Assembly: GCA_032139905.1 (NCBI GenBank)
Contig: JAQJDB010000005.1
Coordinates: 541,001 to 605,000 of the forward strand
Direction of reading: 5' to 3'
From: Nitrospira sp. MA-1
GTDB lineage: Bacteria; Nitrospirota; Nitrospiria; Nitrospirales; UBA8639
DNA length: 64,000 bases
Below are positions 9,701 to 17,894 of this stretch, piece by piece (within the stretch, counting starts at the first letter, position 1; every line of letters begins with the position of its first letter). The position numbers and the translations under genes were made by a program. The notes under the pieces were generated by a model. That model had not been told where the DNA came from. It saw only the letters and a program-made list of their open reading frames with translations, and searched no databases.

Positions 9701-12320
9701 GGATTTAACCCCCGGAGGGTTAACGAGCACGATGGCCGATGCGGTCGTCAACTATGCGCTCAAATGTATCGAGGTTGAGCGGAAACGTCGCAGTGCCACG
9801 GCGGTGGATGGTTCGTGTGGGCCACGACTGAACATCCCTCTGACTATGTTGCTGATCGGGACGGGTGCGGGTGGACTGTCCCTGATTGATTCTCTCCAAT
9901 CCCTTCTTCGCGGAATTCTTCAGGCGAATCGGCGTTTGGACAAGCTGGAACGGACGGAGACGCCTGAATCTGAAGGGCAGACCGCCGATGATGACCGCCT
10001 CACGGGCTCCATCGAGACAGTCGAGATACTCGAGTTGTATCAAGATCTGGCCATTCAAGCCACAAAATCGCTATTGGAACTTGGACGGTCACGAGACTTT
10101 CGGGAACATTTCAATATCTGTGAAGTAATGGTCGAGGGAGTTGAGGGGCGTCGCCGTGCCTCATTTGATGAAGATGCGGGCTGGTGGCAACGATTGCGCA
10201 TTGCCATCCAGGAGGACGGCTCCTTGAAATTTGAAGCCCTCACCAATCGTGCGCGGGCCGAAACCTATTTGCAGCCGGCACAACGAAAACTTATTGAACG
10301 GTTTTTGGAACGGGCTATGGCCACCACGCAGAATGATCTGGAATTATCCAGCACCTTGTTTGAACTGATCATTCCGAATCGGATGAAGGAATATGCTCCG
10401 GACCGTCGAAGTATGGTGCTGGTACTGGACGAAAAGTCTGCCGCTTATCCTTGGGAATTATTGCACAATCGGTTTGATCCCAACTCGCGTCCTCTGGCTG
10501 TGGAGGCCGGGATGGTCCGGCAAATGGCGGTTCCGCAATTCCGGGAAAAGGTCCTCCATGGGACAGCCCTCAATGCGTTGGTCATTGGCGATCCCACCAG
10601 TCACGAACCCTCAGGGAAATTTTCTCCCTTGCCGGGTGCCGCGAGGGAAGCTCGGGAAGTGGCGCAACTCATTCGGCATCAGGAGTACCGTGAGGTGGTG
10701 GAACTCGTGGAGGGAGACGCGACACCGGATGCGATTCTGACGGCGCTGTATCAACAACCCTATCGTATTGTGCATTGCGCGGCGCATGGCGTTTTTGAAT
10801 TTCCAATAGAAGAAGAGCTGGCCAAGCTCGGAATTCCAGGCTCCCAAAGGGACCCTGGTACGAAACCCAAGACGGTCACGGGGATGGTCCTCGGGGAAGG
10901 TCTGTTTTTGACACCGGCCGAAATCAATCAAATGCGGTATGTGCCCGAATTGGTGTTTTTGAATTGCTGCCATCTGGGACAAACCAAAGGCAGTGCTGAA
11001 CAATCAAACATTCCGTTTCATCAACTCGCCTCCAATCTGGGGACGCAACTGATTCGCATGGGTGTGCGGGCGGTGGTGGCAGCCGGTTGGGCGGTGGATG
11101 ACCTTGCCGCTAAAACCTTTGCAAAGAAATTCTATGAAGAGATGTTTCAAAATCGAACATTCGGCGATGCGGTGCGGCTGGCACGTGAGGAGATTTTTCT
11201 TCGCCATGGGGGTTCCAATACGTGGGGTGCGTATCAATGTTATGGGGATCCGGATTTTTCGTTACACATCGGAGCGAAAAGCATAGGTAGGGAGCGCCGG
11301 ATGGTGGCTCCCGTCGAATTGCGAGAGGAATTGTATAATCTGGTTCAAGAAGCCAAAACAGCCGAGCCGAAAGATGAAGCCCGGTTGAGACGCCGATTGC
11401 AGGAATTGACTGCCGGTGTTGGTCAAGGGTGGACGGATTCCGCGGCTATGTGTGCTGCCCTGGGGTTGGCTTATGGGGAATTGGGCCTCTTTGCGGAGGC
11501 GGTCCGATTCTATGATCGAGGAAGAACCCTGCAACCGGCCGATGCGACGGTGGAGTCGCTGGAACAGTTAGCCAATTTGAAAGTCCGATGGGCACTCGAT
11601 CGCGTCGAAAGACAGGGAGATCCCACAGCACAAACGCTCCACCCCATAGAAAAAGATTTTCCTATCCAGGACCTGTTTGATGATGCGGAAAATATTCTCG
11701 CAGGCCTTCTTACGATTCAACCTACCCAAGAACGGTATGCCCTCAAAGGGAAGCTCTATAAAGGGAAAGCCATGTTGCTCACCACTAAGGCGGATCAACG
11801 GAAAGCCCTACTCGAGATGAAGCGTTGTTATGATGAAGCCTATACTATTGGCAAAGCGGTAAAGCGAAACGATGCGTATTATCCCTTGGAAAACCGGCTC
11901 GCGGCTGAAATTGTGCTCTCGTGGGATCAGCCGAAAGGACGGCAACCACAACGAGGGAAAAAGAAAGGACCTGATCCGATCACAGAGGGACTGGCTGATT
12001 TAGCCACATATGCCAAGAATTTTAAAGAAAATAGACAATCCTTCTGGGATATAAGTCTGCCCCCGGATCAAAAACTGCTTGAGGCCTTATATGCACAGCG
12101 TATGACAGGAAAGGATCAGAAAGAAATTGGTAATGGATATCTTGAAGCCAAACGACGGGGAGGGTCGGCCAGAGAAATGGATTCCGTCATCAAACACATC
12201 AGGTTCTTTGAATTAATGGTTGCCACGCAGGCACCTCCCAGCATTCGTCAACAGCTTAGCGCCGGATTGAAAACATTACGTGTGAATATTGTATCCGATG
12301 ACGGAGGTAAGGGGGTGTGA
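6762..12320 (+). CDS. Giant protein: two alpha/beta-hydrolase (lipase-like) modules + CHAT protease + TPR-like tail
   Basis: A 1852-residue soluble protein without signal peptide. Module 1 (about 120-480) is an alpha/beta hydrolase with HG oxyanion residues 177-178 and nucleophile Ser245 in SHSRGG. Module 2 (about 500-850) resembles LCAT/PGAP1-type acyltransferase-lipases: PGTMGSQL, YDWR, Ser607 in AHSMGG, likely Asp796 (GDGRVPW) and His820 (SEHGDLA). A linker domain of unknown fold follows (about 880-1190). The CHAT caspase-like domain spans about 1193-1500, with His1342 in HCAAHG and Cys1403 in LNCCHLG as the likely dyad. The C-terminal 350 residues are helical and TPR-like. CHAT proteases in bacteria often activate effectors by cleavage; here the likely effectors (lipases) are on the same chain. 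The neighbours (secreted protein, TIR protein, protease) suggest a conflict or stress system. Domain calls are confident; the function is inferred. Confidence 0.88.
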   Translation: MKCLRVHGQREPLDLKSATPDFPGNLKDLVTLKHSARVQGARAGQPPLEIDDLSSDDLIQLELDQGIKFWVRADDLERDFGLTPSRGSTGDVVELPLALPLGTPSRGIVGNWVIKGFKVFGLDPVGATTDLIKDKVEGVMKPGPGLYRWEGKESSDYTRIKSLAKEKTDTPWLVFIHGTASSTEGSFGGLWEGGANARMVQLLGHYPKRVLAFQHRTLSQNSIQNALDLAGYFPEGARLHLVSHSRGGLVGELLCRSIMEGRFPFDQDDFQVFAQPDRKDDLKQLEQLGHLLQQKQLIIERFVRVGCPARGTTLASGRLDRYLSIILNVVEAIPGLKGNPVLEGLSAFLLGVVKNRTKPEELPGLEAQMPTSPLVRILNRPGIRSMADLHILGGDVAGEGVVGRLKTFVTDLFYREDHDLVVNTPAMFGGTERTGEVQYWIDTGKEVDHFHYFRNPETANRLMQALTKDAPHSLFHRLEREPSEVTEDDYRKRAVGSPQPVVYVLPGTMGSQLKVGNDRVWLDKLDLAFGGLKKLKYTAKGVEADQPIGSGYKDLIKYLANSHTVKPFAYDWRKSLIELADRFRKDLEETVKVQEAVGQPVRIVAHSMGGLVVRVMMATEEGKKVWDRMCRHPGARFIMLGTPNMGSHAITGMLMGRDPLVRMLDLLDITNSQTTLLGIISRFDGVLQLLPHTGTLDVYQVETWRSLLEHDRDRVRGLFGAKVATSKTAGIEWPVPDAAQLADAFKVQRLLQDSPIDSQRMIYVAGRADATPCDVSIDLSASAERRIRIDATPFGDGRVPWDTGIPEALKHQTYYMDSEHGDLANAPEAFDALLDLLNAGVTTKLSQVPLVRRGVSVVPFELPEVRLEMYPNEEDLIASALGSARIKKKRQPTRKISVTMVHGNLSRASSPVAVGHYEGDTIVSAEAYLDRQLNGRLRERQCLGLYPDKLNTSAVVLTDGDCDQERTHPGAIVVGLGMVGDLTPGGLTSTMADAVVNYALKCIEVERKRRSATAVDGSCGPRLNIPLTMLLIGTGAGGLSLIDSLQSLLRGILQANRRLDKLERTETPESEGQTADDDRLTGSIETVEILELYQDLAIQATKSLLELGRSRDFREHFNICEVMVEGVEGRRRASFDEDAGWWQRLRIAIQEDGSLKFEALTNRARAETYLQPAQRKLIERFLERAMATTQNDLELSSTLFELIIPNRMKEYAPDRRSMVLVLDEKSAAYPWELLHNRFDPNSRPLAVEAGMVRQMAVPQFREKVLHGTALNALVIGDPTSHEPSGKFSPLPGAAREAREVAQLIRHQEYREVVELVEGDATPDAILTALYQQPYRIVHCAAHGVFEFPIEEELAKLGIPGSQRDPGTKPKTVTGMVLGEGLFLTPAEINQMRYVPELVFLNCCHLGQTKGSAEQSNIPFHQLASNLGTQLIRMGVRAVVAAGWAVDDLAAKTFAKKFYEEMFQNRTFGDAVRLAREEIFLRHGGSNTWGAYQCYGDPDFSLHIGAKSIGRERRMVAPVELREELYNLVQEAKTAEPKDEARLRRRLQELTAGVGQGWTDSAAMCAALGLAYGELGLFAEAVRFYDRGRTLQPADATVESLEQLANLKVRWALDRVERQGDPTAQTLHPIEKDFPIQDLFDDAENILAGLLTIQPTQERYALKGKLYKGKAMLLTTKADQRKALLEMKRCYDEAYTIGKAVKRNDAYYPLENRLAAEIVLSWDQPKGRQPQRGKKKGPDPITEGLADLATYAKNFKENRQSFWDISLPPDQKLLEALYAQRMTGKDQKEIGNGYLEAKRRGGSAREMDSVIKHIRFFELMVATQAPPSIRQQLSAGLKTLRVNIVSDDGGKGV

Positions 12321-12876
12321 GATAAGAAGCAATGGCCGGGAAGATGTTCATCTGCCGAATTTTCAGAGACCTGGATTGGGAGAAAGAGGGCTCACAAGGT
12401 ACCTCGCATGTAGCAAGAGAGCGTCGATTGAGTAAGCGAGGACTGGGTGGGAGTACATAGTGACAAGACGATCTTGCTGAGGTAAACACGCCTACCTTCG
12501 CCTTCCGATTCTTTTCCGATCATAATCTCTCTATCAATTACACCCCTTCCGGCCAGTTCTTGATCGAAATAATTCCCTGAATTTTTCTTCCATGTTATCT
12601 GAGGGGTTCACCAATGCTCTGGATGTCTGATATCACTAAAGCTGCCCCCGGCATTCCCGCAAGTTGTTCCCCTGAATCTCTCTTTGAATCGTGGCTCTTT
12701 CAAAACTACCTGAATGGCGATGTGTGTAGAACATTAGGCCGTTGCCCGAATCCTTTGTTCCTCTAGATTCGTTTTCTCGTCCGCGTTAGACTTCTCGACA
12801 TCGATATTCGGGTTTCTCACTCGAACGTCTTCAGATTATGAGATTTTACCCCATTGGCGAGGCGGAGCAGAACGTT
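12321..12876 (+). other. Spacer between giant gene and secreted-protein gene
   Basis: About 550 bases with no recognisable gene, repeat or strong terminator. Short reading frames on both strands lack ribosome sites and family resemblance. An independent promoter for the 12877-15184 pair may lie here, but I cannot point to one. Confidence 0.35.
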
Positions 12877-13653
12877 GTGATAAAACGATATGCGTATGGT
12901 CTATTCCTGACTCTGGTTTTCCTCGCAGCGGTCCCATCGTTACTCTGGGCTCAACCGGATTTAGAGTATCAAATAAGGCGTCAGGAGCAATCGGGCAGTT
13001 GGAAGGAAGGCGTCAAACCGAAGCCGGTCTCGGGATTGAATATCGAATTGATTTCAGTTTTGGCCGACTATCAGGAAACGGTCTCCTCTGACAACTTTCC
13101 AAATGGAGTGAAGCTTCAATTTTATCTAGATGATGAGCATGCGGTGTATCTGACCGTTCGCGAACTGGATTATCGAACCTACTATTGGTTGGATAAGGTG
13201 GAACCTGCCCGGGTCTGGAAAAAGGGATTTCAGAATGTCTTTGCCTGGCCGACCGATCCTGTCCTGAGACAACTAACTCCCAAACTTGATCTCTATGAAT
13301 TGGGAGCCCTGGTTCGCCTGGATGCCGAGACGACCTCCAGTTTAGAGCGAGTGGCGCCTGCGGTGCTTTACCACAAGGATGCACCATCTGAAATTGATGG
13401 CTATTTCTTTACCTTGAAAACCGGTGAAGATGCGCGATTGATGGCGACCATCACCCGGGAAGCCACAGGACAAGAAGTGGAGACGCAAATGTTCAGAAGG
13501 AAACGTGCCGGGCGCCCCTTTACCACTCATTGGAACGCCAAAGATGCGGAGGCCGGATTCTATAAACTGGACATCAGCGGGTTTTCGCTTTCGACGAATC
13601 AAACCATTTTCAAAGAAATTCATTTCTATCATCAGCCCATTGTAACCCCATAA
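12877..13653 (+). CDS. Secreted protein of unknown function in the CHAT/TIR locus
   Basis: I do not recognise this family. From the GTG at 12877 the product is about 258 residues with a signal peptide: Lys-Arg start, hydrophobic core LFLTLVFLAAVPSLL, and a probable cut after LLWA before QPDLEY. GGCGGAG about nine bases upstream supports this start; an ATG at 12838 adds 13 residues but has no ribosome site. The mature part is rich in predicted beta strands and contains an aromatic stretch DYRTYYWLDKVEPARVWKKGFQNVFAW. The C-terminal third (FTTHWNAKDAEAGFYKLDISG) looks like an Ig-like or FlgD-like beta domain. Only 19 bases separate it from the TIR gene, so the two are probably co-transcribed. 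It may be the periplasmic partner of the TIR protein's outer domain. Confidence 0.75.
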   Translation: MIKRYAYGLFLTLVFLAAVPSLLWAQPDLEYQIRRQEQSGSWKEGVKPKPVSGLNIELISVLADYQETVSSDNFPNGVKLQFYLDDEHAVYLTVRELDYRTYYWLDKVEPARVWKKGFQNVFAWPTDPVLRQLTPKLDLYELGALVRLDAETTSSLERVAPAVLYHKDAPSEIDGYFFTLKTGEDARLMATITREATGQEVETQMFRRKRAGRPFTTHWNAKDAEAGFYKLDISGFSLSTNQTIFKEIHFYHQPIVTP

Positions 13654-13672
13654 CGAGAGTACCCCTTCAGGA

Positions 13673-15184
13673 ATGAAAGACGTGTTCATCAGTTACGCCA
13701 GTGAGGATCGACCTGTGGCCCAACAATTGGCGGATGGCTTGGAGCAGTCGGGGATCTCGGTTTGGTGGGATCGCCAGATTCAAGTGGGCAGCGAGTGGGA
13801 TAAAACCATTGAAGACGCATTGGCCGACGCGAAATGTGTGGTGGTGTTATGGACGGGGCACGCAAAAGATTCCCGATGGGTGCGGGCCGAGGCTCGGGAA
13901 GCCTTGATTAAAGAAAAGGTCGTACCGGTCATGTTGGAGGCCAATGCTATCCCATTAGCGTTTACAGGTATTCAGGCCTTGTGTTTTCTTGGATGGAATG
14001 GGTCGTCCAGGTCCAAAGAATTTGAGATTCTTCTCGGCGTCATCAAAGCAAAATTAGAGGGGAAGTCCGTAGAATTCCCGGAGGCTTCTTCCACAAAAGC
14101 GTCCGTGGTGGGGAAGGTGGTGGCCCTTTTGGGGATCAGGACGATGGTGGGCGGTATTTTTGCCCTTCTGCTTATCGGCAGTTCATTTGTGCGAGTGGCC
14201 CCGGTGATTTCCGTCCATGTTGAGACGGCTCGTATTGAATTTACGGTGGCTCCCGGTTTGGATAATAAGCGACTGACCGATGCCATAACCTTTGACTCCC
14301 TGACGGTTGAAAACGTCGGAAAGCTTTCCGTCACTCCGGACAGGCTGCTCGTCGCTGATCCCGCTGATTATGATATGACGTCGGATAGTTATCCACCGAA
14401 AGCCTGGCTGGATTTGCCGATCAATGGGCGGACCGTACAATTTGCAGCGGACAGGCCCAGCATCTCCTCGGAAATCACGATCGAAACCACGGAGGATAAG
14501 TCTGCGGCTGCGGGACAACTCGATGGGATCGTGCTTACCGACGAGGCCCTGGTGAGTATGGAGGTTTCCAATGACAATGCCCTCACCTGGTCGATCCGAG
14601 CGAAGCAAGGGCGACAGCGAGTGGTGATGTCCAGGATTCATGCCGTTCAACTTCTTGAGACAGGAATGAAGGCATCTCCGGGACTCTCTATACCCTTTCC
14701 CCAAGATCAGGAGCTGACCTATCAAATCATTTTTGAACAGAAGCCGGGAACGATCGAACTGTTTGGACAGGACCAGGCCTTTGTCCTGGTGTTGAAAGAA
14801 AAAGAAACCACAGCCAAGAAACCCATTTCCGGTTCAGTGTTGCCGATTCAATCTGTAGACTTTTCCTGGCAGGATCCTGGTACCGGTGAACGCAAACCGC
14901 CAGAGGACTTTTCTGGAACCGTAGAATATATGAGTCCCCACGGGATGCCTTCGGTGCCGGTTGGAATGAATGCATTTCTAACCCTGGATGACCTGGACCA
15001 TTTTGAAATCACGTCCATCAGCATTGACCCGGTCAGCCATACATTCATGGTGGATCTGAAGGGGAAGGCCGGCTATGTCAAAACGGGGACAGCCGGTAAT
15101 CCACAGGACCTTCGCCCCACCCTCTTCGATCGAATTCGATATAGCCCTTTATTTGAACCAGTCAAGAAAATAATCGGATTTTAG
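13673..15184 (+). CDS. Membrane-anchored TIR-domain protein
   Basis: This 503-residue protein starts with a TIR_2-type domain (about 1-130): MKDVFISYASEDRPVAQQLA, WWDRQIQVGSEW, and DSRWVRAEAREAL, where Glu73 aligns with the NAD-hydrolysing glutamate of enzymatic TIRs. One hydrophobic segment (about 155-174) follows, preceded by basic residues and followed by Arg-Val-Ala-Pro, implying TIR in the cytoplasm and a 330-residue C-terminal part outside. That part is beta-rich and unlike anything I recognise. Known bacterial TIR effectors deplete NAD or make cyclic-ADP-ribose signals. A single-pass TIR with an outer sensor-like domain is unusual outside eukaryotic receptors. It sits 19 bases after the secreted protein gene. 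Confidence 0.88.
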   Translation: MKDVFISYASEDRPVAQQLADGLEQSGISVWWDRQIQVGSEWDKTIEDALADAKCVVVLWTGHAKDSRWVRAEAREALIKEKVVPVMLEANAIPLAFTGIQALCFLGWNGSSRSKEFEILLGVIKAKLEGKSVEFPEASSTKASVVGKVVALLGIRTMVGGIFALLLIGSSFVRVAPVISVHVETARIEFTVAPGLDNKRLTDAITFDSLTVENVGKLSVTPDRLLVADPADYDMTSDSYPPKAWLDLPINGRTVQFAADRPSISSEITIETTEDKSAAAGQLDGIVLTDEALVSMEVSNDNALTWSIRAKQGRQRVVMSRIHAVQLLETGMKASPGLSIPFPQDQELTYQIIFEQKPGTIELFGQDQAFVLVLKEKETTAKKPISGSVLPIQSVDFSWQDPGTGERKPPEDFSGTVEYMSPHGMPSVPVGMNAFLTLDDLDHFEITSISIDPVSHTFMVDLKGKAGYVKTGTAGNPQDLRPTLFDRIRYSPLFEPVKKIIGF

Positions 15185-15450
15185 GTGTCATTCCTGGATG
15201 AAAAAAAGTGTACGAAGAAAAGATTGTTTGGGTTGATTAACATTAAGTTTCATCACAGATGAAATCATCATCGCGTTTATATGAAAGGGCAGATTCAGGA
15301 AAATTTTGGGAGGAAAAAGAGATGATGACTTCTGCCGAACTTTCTTCATTCCATTGCACGAGTTCTGGGTGAATGGTCTTGGTTTCTTAGGATTGTTGTG
15401 ACAAGATTACGGGGGTATGTGAACCTTATGACAGAGTATAGGACTTGCCC

Positions 15451-16764
15451 ATGCTATTCATCCGTTTTCTGATTTTTTTTCTTATTGCCATGTTGGGTAT
15501 GGTCCCACCGGTCTTGTCCGAGGTGGATATCGACAAGCTGAAAAAGGGTGTGGTCAAGATCACGGCTCAATTCGCCAAGAGGCAAAAGGTCGGAACCGGC
15601 TTTGTGGCTGGACAGGGGAAAAAACATCTGTTTATTGTGACCGCTTCACATGTGATTGAGGGAGAGGCTGAAGTCCCTCAGTCAATCACCGTTACTTTTT
15701 TTTCTCATCAAGAAGAACCGTTGGTCGCTGAGGTGATCAATAAAGAAGGCGGGGATCCCAGAGGGTTGGCCCTGTTGAAAGTGGGCGGAGATCTCCCCGA
15801 TGACGTGGAGATGTTAGAGTGGGATACCCAGAGTCAATTGCATGGGGGTGAAGACGTGCGGGTGATCGGGTTTCCACAGGTTGGTGGCAATCCATGGGCG
15901 GTAACCCGAGGGACTCTGTCTGGATTTGACGGACCCATTCTCAAGTTTTCTGGTGCGGTTGAAGAAGGGAACTCTGGAGGACCATTGCTTTACCGGGGAA
16001 AAGTCATCGGTGTCATTGTGGAAATTATCCGGCAGTTTGGTAATGCCAAGCCGTCTCAAATTGCTCAATTCACCGTTGATAATTGGCCGGGGTTTAGCCG
16101 TCAAGTCAGGATTGAACCCAAAAATATTTCACCGGGGAGCATCACAGATACCGATGAATTAACTGGAAAGAAATTGGCCGCGTTGGTTGTTACCACCGTT
16201 CCCAAGGATGCGGAGGTGTTTGTTGATGATGAATTTGTGGGAAACACCACACAGGGACCAGTCGTCGTGGGTCAATTATCTCCCGATGAATACGAGGTGG
16301 CGGTCAAAAAGAAAGGCTATCGACCTTGGTTTATGAATGTCGAACTTCTTCCCGGCGAACGTCGGGCGTTGAACGCGACTCTCCAGGAAGGAGCCGTGGT
16401 TGATGTGACAGGTATCTGGAAAAACCCGGATGAACCGACCGTGGTCTATGTCCTGCAACAAATTGGAGATCGGGTGGTCATGAGAGAGGTGACTACCAGT
16501 GTGTTGGGAACCATGGTGACCGCCGAGGGAGAAGGACAATTGCAAGGCAACCAATTATCCATTTTCTATCGGACTGTGTTGGGAACGATGGGCCAATCTG
16601 CAACCACGATATCCGATGATGGGAGAACCTTAACCGGGACCTTCCAGGATTTTTCCAATATGATTCCTATTAGTCTCTCATTGGTTCGATCGGAAGATTC
16701 TCCCGCCTCCTTTGGTTTACCAGGCAATGATGCGTGGAACGCCATTCAGGGTTTTGGGCAGTAG
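15451..16764 (+). CDS. Secreted trypsin/HtrA-like serine protease with PEGA domain
   Basis: A 437-residue exported protein. The hydrophobic N-terminus (residues 2-22) is a signal peptide or anchor. A chymotrypsin-fold protease domain follows with His67 (VTASHVIE) and Ser175 (EEGNSGGPLL). The place of the usual Asp in the DLALLKV motif is Gly105 (GDPRGLALLKV), with Asp102 three residues before, so the triad needs checking. A PEGA domain spans about 247-315 (VTTVPKDAEVFVDDEFVG, KKKGYRPW), often a surface-layer or adhesion module. The last about 115 residues form a beta domain (DVTGIWKNPDEPTVVYVL). The start ATG at 15451 is chosen over an in-frame TTG two codons upstream. Gap to the TIR gene is 266 bases. 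It may belong to the same accessory locus. Confidence 0.85.
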   Translation: MLFIRFLIFFLIAMLGMVPPVLSEVDIDKLKKGVVKITAQFAKRQKVGTGFVAGQGKKHLFIVTASHVIEGEAEVPQSITVTFFSHQEEPLVAEVINKEGGDPRGLALLKVGGDLPDDVEMLEWDTQSQLHGGEDVRVIGFPQVGGNPWAVTRGTLSGFDGPILKFSGAVEEGNSGGPLLYRGKVIGVIVEIIRQFGNAKPSQIAQFTVDNWPGFSRQVRIEPKNISPGSITDTDELTGKKLAALVVTTVPKDAEVFVDDEFVGNTTQGPVVVGQLSPDEYEVAVKKKGYRPWFMNVELLPGERRALNATLQEGAVVDVTGIWKNPDEPTVVYVLQQIGDRVVMREVTTSVLGTMVTAEGEGQLQGNQLSIFYRTVLGTMGQSATTISDDGRTLTGTFQDFSNMIPISLSLVRSEDSPASFGLPGNDAWNAIQGFGQ

Positions 16765-16907
16765 GGATCATTCAGTTCCCTGTATATCTTTACCGCAATC
16801 GTGCAAACCTGTGTCGGTGTCCAGATCCCATTTGTCCAGCCGGACAGGGAATGTTCAACCCGTCCTGAAAGAAGGCTTTCTCCACGATATCTCGACGGAG
16901 GTTTCAG

Positions 16908-17894
16908 ATGAAATCGTTGGTTATTGGTGGAACCGGGCAACTTGGAGCGAATGTCGTTCGCGCCCTACTTGAGCGGGGGGACCAGGTTCGTGTGCTGCAT
17001 AGATCCACCAGCAACACCTTCACCATTGACGGTCTGAATATTGAACGTGTGGTGGGCGACCTCAATGATGGAGAGTCCTTGCGCCTGGCTTGTGAAGGAA
17101 GGGATGTGGTCTATCATACCGCCGGGTATTATCCGTCGGCGACAATTCCGGTTGAGCTGGCCAAGGGGCAGGCTCTGAAAGAAACGGCACTCGTGTTAGC
17201 AGCCGTTCGTGCGGCCAGAGTGGACCGACTCGTTTTCGCCAGTACGCTCACGACTGTGGGATTTCCCAAAACAATCGGCCATCCAGCCAATGAAACTTGT
17301 CAATTTTCAACTCGATATACGAACAATCCGTATCTCATGGCCAAGGCCGCCATGGAAGAAAAGATTCTGCAATCAGTTCACCGGGGTATTCCCGCAGTGG
17401 TGGTGATCCCGACGGAGTTTTTCGGCCCTTACGATCAGCGCCCGACAAGCGGCACTCATATTCTCATGGTCGCGAAAGGGCGGATGCCGGTATATATCCC
17501 CGGCCGGGTGAATGTTATTGATGTGCGCGATGTGGCCGTGGCCATGATCCGGGCGGCAGAACGCGGTCGTGTCGGGGAACGCTATCTCGTAGGTCACTGG
17601 AATACGACACAAAAGGACTTGAATGAACTCATTGCGCAGGAAATTGGAGTGCCGCCTCCTTTCTTTCCGGTTCCATTGGCTCTCGCCCGTTGGGGAGCAA
17701 AAGTCGGGGAGTGGGTTTCACGTTCTCTCTTACGCCGGCCCCCCTTTGTGCCTGCCTTTTTTGTCGAAGTGATGGCGCAAATGCAGCATTACGATTGCTC
17801 AAAAGCTCGGCGAGAATTGGATTATCCGCAGAGTGACACCCAAGGGGCAATTAAAGATGCCGTTACCTGGTTTCGGGAAAATGGGTACCTCTAG
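16908..17894 (+). CDS. NAD-dependent epimerase/dehydratase (extended SDR, HpnA/DFR-like)
   Basis: This 328-residue oxidoreductase has an N-terminal Rossmann motif, GGTGQLGANVVRALL, the acidic GDLNDGESL segment after strand 3, and the HTAGYYP and YLMAKAAMEE regions. Tyr and Lys of the YxxxK pair occur in PYLMAKA. The closest familiar group is the dihydroflavonol reductase / HpnA-like extended SDRs, which act on sugar nucleotides or terpenoid-linked substrates. A strong GGAGG lies six to seven bases before the ATG. It follows the protease gene by 143 bases and probably is independent of the accessory locus. Substrate unknown. Confidence 0.88.
   Translation: MKSLVIGGTGQLGANVVRALLERGDQVRVLHRSTSNTFTIDGLNIERVVGDLNDGESLRLACEGRDVVYHTAGYYPSATIPVELAKGQALKETALVLAAVRAARVDRLVFASTLTTVGFPKTIGHPANETCQFSTRYTNNPYLMAKAAMEEKILQSVHRGIPAVVVIPTEFFGPYDQRPTSGTHILMVAKGRMPVYIPGRVNVIDVRDVAVAMIRAAERGRVGERYLVGHWNTTQKDLNELIAQEIGVPPPFFPVPLALARWGAKVGEWVSRSLLRRPPFVPAFFVEVMAQMQHYDCSKARRELDYPQSDTQGAIKDAVTWFRENGYL

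Noticed and set aside
6062-16764. Accessory locus as part of a prophage or integrative element
   Set aside because: No phage structural genes, recombinase or flanking direct repeats are visible.
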